Shown piece after piece: positions 34,708 through 41,720 of a stretch of DNA of 64,000 bases (positions are counted from its first letter, which is position 1; every line of letters starts with the position of its first letter). This DNA is from JABDBE01 sp049585795 (GTDB lineage Bacteria; Acidobacteriota; Terriglobia; Terriglobales; Acidobacteriaceae), in assembly GCA_049585795.1 (NCBI GenBank), contig JBAVAQ010000012.1, positions 62,001-126,000 of the forward strand. Direction: 5' to 3'. A model generated the notes under the pieces. It had not been told where the DNA came from. It ran no database searches and worked only from the letters and a program-made list of their open reading frames with translations. A program made the translations under genes and the position numbers.

Positions 34708-34915
34708 GTTGCCGCCAGGCTGGCTGGAACTGAGAAAGTCGTGCGAGGAGATCGTGAGGCTCGCTGATTTTTGGTACCGCCCCGACCTGCGACAGCAAGC
34801 CAGCGATTTGGCAGTTCGAGCCTCCGACATTCTTCAACTAACGCCCAAACAGAAGGCATCCAACAGGCCCGTTTGTGCTGATGCGTTAGTCACCCCACGG
34901 ATGAAAGTGAAGTAA
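34676..34915 (+). CDS. Small protein between NuoG-like and SdhB-like genes
   Basis: 79 residues from ATG 34676, overlapping the end of the NuoG-like gene by 32 nt. The sequence is helical (KSCEEIVRLADFWYRPDLRQQASDLAVRASDILQL) with two Cys residues. No family is recognised. Its place, tightly between two electron-transfer genes, suggests an accessory or assembly subunit. Confidence 0.5.
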   Translation: MTLEVFARAHKLPPGWLELRKSCEEIVRLADFWYRPDLRQQASDLAVRASDILQLTPKQKASNRPVCADALVTPRMKVK

Positions 34916-34922
34916 AACAACT

Positions 34923-35672
34923 ATGACCGACAAGACCGTGCGCTTCGTCATTCGGCGGCAAGCCACGCCGCAATCGGAGCCTTTCTGGGAGGAGTTTGAC
35001 CTGAGATGGCGGCCTGGCATGAACGTCATCAGCGGTCTGATGGACATTGCCATGAATCCGGTAGACCGCACCGGGAAACCGACAACCCCCATTGCCTATG
35101 ACTCCAATTGTCTGGAGGAAGTGTGCGGATCTTGTGCCATGCGAATCAACAGCAAGGCTGCCATGGCGTGCTCTTCTCTTGTGGACAAACTCAAGCATCC
35201 CGTTCGCCTGGAACCATTGTCGCGCTTTCCGGTTGTTCGAGATCTGGCAGTTGATCGTAGCGTGCTATTCGAGAATCTCAAGCGCGTCAAAGCATGGGTC
35301 CCGATCGATGGAACGTACGATCTGGGACCAGGTCCAAGAATATCGCCCGAAGAACAGGAGAAGGCGTATCCCATGTCCCGGTGCATGTCTTGCTGTCTTT
35401 GTATGGAGGTCTGTCCGCAGTTCACAGTGGCAACAGGTTTTGTGGGTGCTGCAATCATCAACCAAGTACGCCTCTTCAACCAGCACCCTACGGGGGCATC
35501 GTTGAAACGGGACCGGCTCGAAGCCATGACGGCTGACGGTGGCATCCACGAGTGCAGCTACGCGCAGAACTGTGTTCGAATCTGTCCGAAGAACATCCCG
35601 CTGACGAACTCCATCTCGAACGTCTATGGTCAAATCATGAAGCAGACCATCGGGGACCTTGTCCAGAAATGA
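34923..35672 (+). CDS. SdhB/FrdB-like iron-sulfur protein, orphan
   Basis: 249 residues with the layout of the succinate dehydrogenase iron-sulfur subunit: a plant-type [2Fe-2S] domain (NCLEEVCGSCAMRIN, about 60-75), then an alpha-helical ferredoxin domain with CMSCCLCMEVCP (about 155) and CSYAQNCVRICPKNIP (about 212), ligands for the 4Fe-4S and 3Fe-4S centres. SdhA and SdhC partners are absent. Stand next to a NuoG-like gene, so electrons may pass from this protein to NuoG or the reverse; that is inference. Confidence 0.88.
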   Translation: MTDKTVRFVIRRQATPQSEPFWEEFDLRWRPGMNVISGLMDIAMNPVDRTGKPTTPIAYDSNCLEEVCGSCAMRINSKAAMACSSLVDKLKHPVRLEPLSRFPVVRDLAVDRSVLFENLKRVKAWVPIDGTYDLGPGPRISPEEQEKAYPMSRCMSCCLCMEVCPQFTVATGFVGAAIINQVRLFNQHPTGASLKRDRLEAMTADGGIHECSYAQNCVRICPKNIPLTNSISNVYGQIMKQTIGDLVQK

Positions 35673-35777
35673 AGCCACCGTTGTAGCGCCAGCCATTTGG
35701 ACGCGACTGTTATCCCAGACAGAATGCAGTGCGCCTCTTAAGCGTAGGGCCTGTTTTTGTGCCAATATCCACGAAGG

Positions 35778-36515
35778 TCAATAGCCAGCGAATTCCTCAG
35801 TCCGGACATCATCTTCGTCAACACCGGAACTGACTAACACTTGCCGCATCGCAGCCACCATTGCTGGAGGTCCGGCAATGTAATAGATAGGGCCGTGGAG
35901 GTCCGGTAGGAGCTTCCTGACGATCTGCTGGTCAATGAATCCAGTCTGGCCCTTCCAATCCCGGTGCGACTTGGCCATTTCCGTCATAGTGGGAACGAAG
36001 CGGAAATGCTGGTTCTTTTCCTCCAATTGTCGCAGTTCGCTCAGAAATGTGGCATCCTCCGGTCGCCGGTTCGAGTAGAACAGATATAGCCTGTGGGGCA
36101 GTTTTCCATGTGCCGCGTTGCGGAGGATGCTGAAGAACGGTGTGATCCCGATTCCGCCGGCGAGGAAGACTGCTGCTTTCGATGCGTTTTTGTGCAGAGT
36201 GAAGGAGCCCATGGGACCGTCCAGCTTGGCTTCCACGCCGAGGGGAGCAGACTTGAGCACACGCTTGAACGCAGTGTCACGCATGCGGGTAACGAGCGTG
36301 AGGTGGTCCTCAAAAGGAGCGCTGGCGATCGAAAATGAACGGATGTTTCCTTCTGCATCTGTGTCTGGCGGATTCAGTAGGGTGACATCGACGTATTGGC
36401 CGGGGGTGAAGTGGAACTCCTTTGGTTTCTCGAAACGAAAGGCCATGGTGCCTTCTGCAATGGATTCTCGACTCGTCAGCTTGACCATGTAGGTGGCGGA
36501 AATATCGGCAGGCAT
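35778..36515 (-). CDS. FAD/NAD(P)-binding ferredoxin-reductase-like protein
   Basis: 245 residues. The FAD domain has RSFSIASAPFED (RxYS-type motif, about residue 60) and the NAD domain AVFLAGGIGITPFFSILRNA (about 115-134) and IYYIAGPPAMVAAM near the C-terminus. This fits the ferredoxin:NADP reductase family. It could couple NAD(P)H to the ferredoxin at 38192 or the iron-sulfur proteins here. ATG 36515 has GGAGG upstream; it is divergent from the redoxin gene. Confidence 0.87.
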   Translation of the reverse strand: MPADISATYMVKLTSRESIAEGTMAFRFEKPKEFHFTPGQYVDVTLLNPPDTDAEGNIRSFSIASAPFEDHLTLVTRMRDTAFKRVLKSAPLGVEAKLDGPMGSFTLHKNASKAAVFLAGGIGITPFFSILRNAAHGKLPHRLYLFYSNRRPEDATFLSELRQLEEKNQHFRFVPTMTEMAKSHRDWKGQTGFIDQQIVRKLLPDLHGPIYYIAGPPAMVAAMRQVLVSSGVDEDDVRTEEFAGY

Positions 36516-36645
36516 AGGACCCTCCTGACAAAGAGAGTGGATCTCCCCTGTTCGGGTTACGACCCAGACGTGATAATGACGCCGCCTCCGTCCTTTCCCG
36601 AGGTGCGGAACATGGGCGGCTGTCACATTTCATCGATAGTGATAG

Positions 36646-36664
36646 TATATCGTGTAACGATATA
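36646..36664. promoter_or_regulatory. Palindrome TATATCGT-N3-ACGATATA, copy 2
   Basis: Identical arms to 31755-31773 with GTA in the centre. It ends 12 bp before the redoxin ATG and lies 131 bp from the divergent reductase start. Confidence 0.6.
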
Positions 36665-36676
36665 TAAGGTTTATTC

Positions 36677-37222
36677 ATGCTGCAGTCAGAAGTCGGCAGC
36701 GCAAAACTCAATCGGGCGCACAGTTTCCCAGCTCGTGGACGGTTGATGTGCGACTTCACGCTGCCATCAGCAGAGGGCGGGCAAGTCAGTCTTTATGACT
36801 ACCGTGGCCACGCCATTCTGGTGTTGTTCTTCGCAGGAGACGCTGCCGACCTGAGAGAGAACGGATTTCTCCGGACCCTCGTGCAGCGCTACGCCCAAAT
36901 TCGAGGTCAAGACTCGGAGATATTGGTTGTCCTGGCCTGTTCCCGGGAGCAAGCGGAACGGGCCAAGCACCAGGTGCAACTGCCGTTTCCCGTTCTGGCT
37001 GACCAAGACATGCAAATCCACAAATCGGTTGGGGCAGTCGACGTCCACGCAGTTCCTGCTTCCGCGGTTTACGTGACTGACCGTTTCCTAGAGATGTACG
37101 CGACGTGGCGCACTGCACAAGGAGACAACCTTCCTGGCGTCTCGGAAGTGCTCTCGTGGCTTGCCTACATTGAGAGCGAGTGCCCGGAGTGTACGCAGGC
37201 GGAGTGGCCAAGAGACGACTGA
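36677..37222 (+). CDS. AhpC/TSA-like redoxin lacking the peroxidatic Cys
   Basis: 181 residues with a peroxiredoxin-like fold (DFTLPSAEGGQVSLYDYRGHAILVLFFAGDAADLREN, then PFPVLADQDMQIHKSVGA). The peroxidatic Cys normally found after the FFP motif is absent; Asp and Ala stand there. A C-terminal CPEC motif remains. It is therefore unlikely to be a classical peroxiredoxin and may be a sensor or disulfide protein. The start overlaps the region of a perfect palindrome. Confidence 0.72.
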   Translation: MLQSEVGSAKLNRAHSFPARGRLMCDFTLPSAEGGQVSLYDYRGHAILVLFFAGDAADLRENGFLRTLVQRYAQIRGQDSEILVVLACSREQAERAKHQVQLPFPVLADQDMQIHKSVGAVDVHAVPASAVYVTDRFLEMYATWRTAQGDNLPGVSEVLSWLAYIESECPECTQAEWPRDD

Positions 37223-37249
37223 CTAGCCTATTCAAAGGAGGAAACTGGA

Positions 37250-37636
37250 ATGCTCAAACTGAAGCGCGTATATGAAACAGCTTCTCCAGAAGACGGCCGA
37301 CGTTTCCTTGTAGAAAGACTTTGGCCTCGTGGGATAAAGAAGACTTCCCTGGATCTCGATGGCTGGCTGAAGGACGTTGCACCCAGTACTCAACTGCGCC
37401 AGTGGTTCAGTCATGATCCGAGGAAATGGGGTGAATTTCAGAAACGTTACAAAGCCGAACTGGATCGACATCCGGAAGCGTGTGATCCAATCCTGACGGC
37501 GGCGCGCCGAGGCACGGTGACGCTTGTCTACAGTTCTCACGACAGTGAGCACAACAATGCGGTTGCTCTTCGGGATTACCTGGAAATGAGGGCCGGAAGA
37601 AGACACAGAGCAAGCAGTCGCAAATCGGCGGCTTAA
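37250..37636 (+). CDS. DUF488 family protein
   Basis: 128 residues with DUF488 features: KRVYETASPEDGRRFLVERLWPRGIKK at the start and TLVYSSHDSEHNNAVALRDYLE near the end. The family is widespread and of unknown function; members often sit next to nitrite or stress genes. AGGAGG precedes the ATG. It follows the redoxin gene by 27 nt on the same strand, so they are probably cotranscribed. Confidence 0.9.
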   Translation: MLKLKRVYETASPEDGRRFLVERLWPRGIKKTSLDLDGWLKDVAPSTQLRQWFSHDPRKWGEFQKRYKAELDRHPEACDPILTAARRGTVTLVYSSHDSEHNNAVALRDYLEMRAGRRHRASSRKSAA

Positions 37637-37828
37637 AGGCTGCGACCTAGCAAACTTCCTGTCGTGAGTTTCACATCGGCAAAGCTGGCTCCGCATTTAC
37701 CGCTAGTCGATTGGCTCCGACCGACCGTTACAGAAATCTCCTCCCAGAGTACGAATGAACTATTGGAGAAATCCATTCCGAGTGCGGAAATAGTAGATGA
37801 AAGATACAGACTCAAACGAAGGCGACCA

Positions 37829-38134
37829 ATGACTGCAAAATGTGCGAACCCTGCATGTTCCGTTCCTTTCCATCGGCTGGGACGCGGCAAGGTGTTCCGA
37901 TTTGAGGTGAGATCCCCCTCGGAACCCTGTCGGGACGTCCCGGACACGGTTTGCAGCACGAAGTCGGGCGGTGCTTCGGTGTTCTTCTGGTTGTGTGACA
38001 AGTGCAGTTTGACCACAACCCTGAGCTTTGACTCCGCTAGAGGGCTGATGGTCGAACCGATACCGCAATCTCGCAACCGTGCACCGCTTCTGCAAGGTTT
38101 TGAACGCACGCGACTGAGTGAGCAGACCTCGTGA
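37829..38134 (+). CDS. Zinc-ribbon-like small protein (paralogue of 26363-26653)
   Basis: 101 residues: CANPACSVPFHRLGRGKVFRF, EPCRDVPDTVC and FFWLCDKCSL supply up to seven Cys residues for metal. It resembles the product at 26363-26653. The ATG at 37829 is chosen because the upstream frame lacks family similarity. Its stop codon overlaps the next TGAC-N4-GTCA site. Confidence 0.72.
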   Translation: MTAKCANPACSVPFHRLGRGKVFRFEVRSPSEPCRDVPDTVCSTKSGGASVFFWLCDKCSLTTTLSFDSARGLMVEPIPQSRNRAPLLQGFERTRLSEQTS

Positions 38135-38143
38135 CTTTTGTCA
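38132..38143 (+). promoter_or_regulatory. TGAC-N4-GTCA operator 7
   Basis: TGACTTTTGTCA, 48 bp upstream of the ferredoxin start. It overlaps the stop codon of the preceding gene. Confidence 0.7.
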
Positions 38144-38191
38144 CTGCATCTCGCGGTGGGGGAAGTAGGTTAGAAGCAGGGGGCCGTTTTT

Positions 38192-38452
38192 ATGGCTTAT
38201 GTGATTGCTGAACCTTGTATCGGAACCAAAGACACTGCCTGCGTGGATGCATGCCCTGTCGACTGCATTCATCCGCGGAAGAACGAAGATGATTTTGCCA
38301 CGGAAACTCAGCTGTACATCGATCCAGTCGAGTGTATCGACTGCGGTGCTTGTGTACCGGTTTGTCCTGTTTCCGCGATCTTCGCCCTCGATGATCTGCC
38401 GGAGAAATGGAAACAGTACACCGAAATCAATGCGAAGCATTACAACCGCTGA
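38192..38452 (+). CDS. Two-cluster ferredoxin (FdxA-like)
   Basis: 86 residues. The N-terminal motif has CIGTKDTACVDACPVDCIHP with the Cys spacing of a 3Fe-4S/4Fe-4S-type centre, and the second motif CIDCGACVPVCPVSAI ligates a 4Fe-4S cluster. The C-terminus (KWKQYTEINAKHYNR) is typical of bacterial seven-iron ferredoxins. It likely shuttles electrons for the oxidoreductases of this island. A TGAC-N4-GTCA site lies upstream, and the hemerythrin gene follows. Confidence 0.92.
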   Translation: MAYVIAEPCIGTKDTACVDACPVDCIHPRKNEDDFATETQLYIDPVECIDCGACVPVCPVSAIFALDDLPEKWKQYTEINAKHYNR

Positions 38453-38486
38453 CCGGGACGTCAGAGACAAGAAAGGGAGTACTCCA

Positions 38487-39071
38487 ATGACGAACAGAAA
38501 GGCAACAGAGGAACTGGAACACGAACACCGCATCATTCAACAGGTCGTCGGTGGAATGGCGATAATCATAGAGAAACTGGAATCGGGTAAGGAGATCGAC
38601 CCAGCCGTGCTGACAGATCTGTCGGAATTCATGCAGACCTTTGGCGATAAGTGCCACCACGGGAAGGAAGAGGATTATCTGTTTAAGCTCCTGGAGAAGA
38701 AGGGAGTGCCCGTGAGCGGTTGTCCCTTGGCAGTTCTTCTTCATGAACATGAGAAAGGTCGAGGTCTGTTGGCAGATCTGAAGCTTGCGTCCGAAACCTA
38801 TATACGCGCTCCTCACGCAGGCAAGGAGGCGCTGATCGGTACTCTCCGCAGGCTCATTGAGCTTTATCCAGCACACATCTGGAAAGAGGACTACCTCCTT
38901 TTCCCGATGACTAACAAGCTGCTGAGCGAAAGTGACCAGGAGGAATTGCGGGCGCAATTTGAGCAGCACGACTCAGAAATCGGCATTGACGTTCACCATG
39001 GGTTCGAACAGTTGGCAGGGCGGATATTGGAGATGATCTGTGGGGAAGCCACCGCATGCCACGCAGCTTGA
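38487..39071 (+). CDS. Hemerythrin-domain protein (paralogue of 25320-25913)
   Basis: 194 residues. One HHE bundle has HEHRIIQQVVGGM, CHHGKEEDYLFKLL, HEHEKGRGLLADL and YPAHIWKEDYLLFPMT. It is closely similar to the protein at 25320. The start ATG at 38487 is preceded by GGGAG. It lies 34 nt after the ferredoxin gene, in the same operator-led transcript. It probably binds O2 or NO at a di-iron site. Confidence 0.92.
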   Translation: MTNRKATEELEHEHRIIQQVVGGMAIIIEKLESGKEIDPAVLTDLSEFMQTFGDKCHHGKEEDYLFKLLEKKGVPVSGCPLAVLLHEHEKGRGLLADLKLASETYIRAPHAGKEALIGTLRRLIELYPAHIWKEDYLLFPMTNKLLSESDQEELRAQFEQHDSEIGIDVHHGFEQLAGRILEMICGEATACHAA

Positions 39072-39074
39072 GGA

Positions 39075-39374
39075 ATGGAGTTTCGGCCGATGCCTTCGGT
39101 AAAACCGAAAATCGACATCTCGGGAAGCGTAGGAGAGGAAGTATGGCACAACCTCCGCCACTTCGATTCTGAAGACAGTTCGTTTGTTGAGTTTCAGCAC
39201 GGAAGCAGAGAGACATGCAAACATCCGGCTGGTGTGCCACACGCGCACGGTGAATCTATCGGTGCCACGATTCACCTGGAGACAGTGCTCTTGGCGCAGT
39301 ATGCCGTGGCACACTACCTGGAACAGGATCGTGTCCTGGACGGGGACGTAGAGGACGACGATACGGAAGCTTGA
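39075..39374 (+). CDS. Small acidic hypothetical protein
   Basis: 99 residues with a strongly acidic C-terminus (GDVEDDDTEA) and a His-containing middle (CKHPAGVPHAHGES). No family is recognised. It starts 3 nt after the hemerythrin stop, so it belongs to that operon. A metal-binding role is possible from the His content but not shown. Confidence 0.55.
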   Translation: MEFRPMPSVKPKIDISGSVGEEVWHNLRHFDSEDSSFVEFQHGSRETCKHPAGVPHAHGESIGATIHLETVLLAQYAVAHYLEQDRVLDGDVEDDDTEA

Positions 39375-39589
39375 GGCAAGAACCCGACAGACATTCCTGT
39401 TTTGCTTTGCTCGCCTTGCACGCCGCGTTGCGTCAGGATAACGCGAGAACGCAGAGGGATGAAGACCAGCCCGCGATCACGACGAAAGAAATATCCGCCG
39501 GGAGTGCGAGACCGTTCGTCGAGGGGGGAAGCTTCCTTGCGGCGCGCGATAATGTCAGAGCTGTCACGCGGAGTGTGGAGTAGAGCCGC

Positions 39590-41257
39590 TCAGATGTTAG
39601 GCAGGAGATCAAAGTATTCATCATCCTCGTTCTTTCCGCCTTCTCCCTGGCCCAACTGTTTTTCCGACTGGATAAATTCAATGCGCTCGATCCACTTGAC
39701 CATCTTGTAGCCAAGTTGATTCTCAACGCGCAACCGCAGTGGAGCACCATACACTTCGGGAAGCGGTCGCCCGTTCATTTGCGATGCGAGCAGGCATTCC
39801 GCCTTGAGCAAATTCTCCATACTCTGGGTATCGTAGTATGTGCCTCCATAGAGCGCTTCACCAAAGGAGAAGAAGGCCACGACCTTGGCTTCCGGTTTTG
39901 GGCGCACTAATTCGATCAGTGTCTTCATAGGAATACCGCCCCACTTTGCGATACCACTCCACCCCTGGATGCAGTGATGCATGGTGATGTGCTCGACATG
40001 GCCCAGTTTCTCGATGTCGGCAAGCGAAAGTTCGACCGGATTTTCAACCAGTCCTCCTACCTGTAATCGGAAATCGCGGAAGTCGCGCTCGGCTAGTTGC
40101 TTCCAGTCCTCTCTCACCGGCATTTTTCCGTTGGGCCAGAAGTACGGAGAGATATCCTGCTCGGAGTAGTTCTGTTGTGGAATGAGTCGATTTAGGGTGA
40201 GGAGTTGCATGGGATAGGTCACGGATTTGAGGGCATGCTGCAGCCCGCGAGGGTGATTCCATGAGATGTAGTGCGCCGCAAACCACGAGAGGACGACCAC
40301 CCCTATGCCGATAAAGCCTAGATACATGCCAAGATGTCCTTGATCATCGGTACCCAGCACGATGTGATTCATGTTGCGCGCAAATCCGGTCATCACGACC
40401 AGAGTGACGTGCACGACAAGGAATGCAAAGAAACTGAGCATAGTGAGGAAGTGTACGGACCTGGCCGATTGCCTCCCTCCGAAGATTCGCGCGTACCAGG
40501 GAACATGGTTCACCACGGCCGGCGACATGGCAATGCCAGTACAAATGGCCAAAGGACCGAAGACAAAGACGGCTGTGAAATACGCAATCTGCTGCAAGGC
40601 GTTGTATCCATAAAACCCGTTCGGCTCCGGAGGCAAATGAAAGGTTGCGTAGTGCACGAAAGTGTTCCATGCCTGCAACAGCACAAGCGGTGAAGTGGGC
40701 ACAATACGCCGCCACTGCTCGGTATCGAAGAGCATGATGGCGAAAAAAATACCCGTGATGATGAACCCGTGAACGTTGATGAAGTGCCACACCCGCGCAA
40801 TGCCGATTGTGTGCCTGTAACCCGGTGTGCCAATTACCGGTGAAATGTAACGCGCGTCATCTTTCGCGGTCCAGAGGCGGTTGCTAGGGACCTTGAGCGG
40901 CGTAAACCGGATCCATTCGCTGCCCGGCGTACAGTCATCATTGAAATACAGACGAGGATGATCCACGAGGATGGACAGACCGCTGCGAATCAGCATCATC
41001 ACAAAAAGGAAATTGAAGAAGTGACAGTAACGGACCCAAAGCGGAAATCCGTGCGGCCCTGCGAAGTTGTTTGGATATACCTGGGGGACGGGTGGAACAT
41101 GAGGCAGGCCGACTACGGCAAACTCAATCCAGGACGCGAGAAACACCGATAGAACCGCCACCGCGATTCCGATCAGAATGGAAGGGTGAACCCAAATGCG
41201 GAAGCGGCGGTCCTTTGGGTAGTGCACTGCCGCGTGCGCGGCATCGAAGGAAATCAT
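39590..41257 (-). CDS. Cytochrome b-sulfite-oxidase-like molybdopterin fusion protein
   Basis: 555 residues. The N-terminal part (about 1-330) is a multi-helix membrane region resembling cytochrome b561 or formate dehydrogenase gamma proteins (HFFNFLFVMMLIRSGL, WHFINVHGFIITGIF). It is fused to a C-terminal sulfite-oxidase-type molybdopterin domain with the Moco-ligand Cys in THHCIQGWSGIAKWGG-like text (about residue 450). This is the fused form of a YedY/YedZ-like enzyme; MsrP-type enzymes reduce methionine sulfoxide. No ribosome site is obvious at ATG 41257. It is the rightmost gene of the NO island. Confidence 0.88.
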   Translation of the reverse strand: MISFDAAHAAVHYPKDRRFRIWVHPSILIGIAVAVLSVFLASWIEFAVVGLPHVPPVPQVYPNNFAGPHGFPLWVRYCHFFNFLFVMMLIRSGLSILVDHPRLYFNDDCTPGSEWIRFTPLKVPSNRLWTAKDDARYISPVIGTPGYRHTIGIARVWHFINVHGFIITGIFFAIMLFDTEQWRRIVPTSPLVLLQAWNTFVHYATFHLPPEPNGFYGYNALQQIAYFTAVFVFGPLAICTGIAMSPAVVNHVPWYARIFGGRQSARSVHFLTMLSFFAFLVVHVTLVVMTGFARNMNHIVLGTDDQGHLGMYLGFIGIGVVVLSWFAAHYISWNHPRGLQHALKSVTYPMQLLTLNRLIPQQNYSEQDISPYFWPNGKMPVREDWKQLAERDFRDFRLQVGGLVENPVELSLADIEKLGHVEHITMHHCIQGWSGIAKWGGIPMKTLIELVRPKPEAKVVAFFSFGEALYGGTYYDTQSMENLLKAECLLASQMNGRPLPEVYGAPLRLRVENQLGYKMVKWIERIEFIQSEKQLGQGEGGKNEDDEYFDLLPNI

Positions 41258-41365
41258 CAGTAAATTTTACGGCTATGCTCGACCAAAAGGCATATCCCTC
41301 TCTATCAATGGGAACAAGTGCCGTGCCAATCGAGGATTGTCTCAACCGAGGCCTGACGGATGAAC

Positions 41366-41584
41366 CGACCGTCTGCTACAATCAACACGTGGGGCATGGA
41401 CAGATGCTCCGGGTCGTAGGGCTCGCTTTGGGAACTGGATGGCAGTACTTCCTTACAGTTTCCTGTCGATAAAACCCCGGAATTGGGTTACATGGGGTGG
41501 AAACGGTTGACACAGGCGACTCTATTGACAGGAAGAAAAGACAGGAAAATCAAGGGTTTCCCGCTAACCCGATGAAAACAAGTT
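41366..41584 (+). repeat. Duplicated tRNA-Asp leader, copy 2
   Basis: This stretch aligns with copy 1 (16107-16301). It contains the TACAAT box near 41376 and runs directly into the intact tRNA-Asp. It is longer by a 24-bp insertion relative to copy 1. Confidence 0.75.
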
Positions 41585-41661
41585 GGGGACGTAGTTCAGT
41601 TGGTTAGAACGCTGCCCTGTCACGGCAGAGGCCGCGGGTTCGAGTCCCGTCGTCCCCGCCA
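41585..41661 (+). tRNA. tRNA-Asp(GTC)
   Basis: Full cloverleaf: acceptor GGGGACG/CGTCCCC, D-arm, anticodon stem CTGCC/GGCAG with loop CTGTCAC (anticodon GTC), T-arm with TTCGAGT, discriminator G and encoded CCA. Its 3' 45 bp are the attachment site of the integrated element. Confidence 0.95.
41617..41661 (+). repeat. attL (3' end of tRNA-Asp)
   Basis: 45 bp, from CTGTCACGGCAG to CCCCGCCA, matched at 54622-54666 with one difference (41635 C against 54640 G). It covers the anticodon arm to the CCA end. Confidence 0.85.
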
Positions 41662-41700
41662 ATTCTTTCAAGCACTTGCAAGGAATTGGCAATTTGCGTC

Positions 41701-41720
41701 ATGGTCCAATTTGGTCCACT
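41701..41720. repeat. GGTCCA pair near attL (possible integrase site)
   Basis: ATGGTCCAAT and TGGTCCAC occur about 10 bp apart, close to the integrase stop codon. The same pair, with slightly different spacing, recurs near attR at 54519-54538, as expected of arm-type binding sites. Confidence 0.45.
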
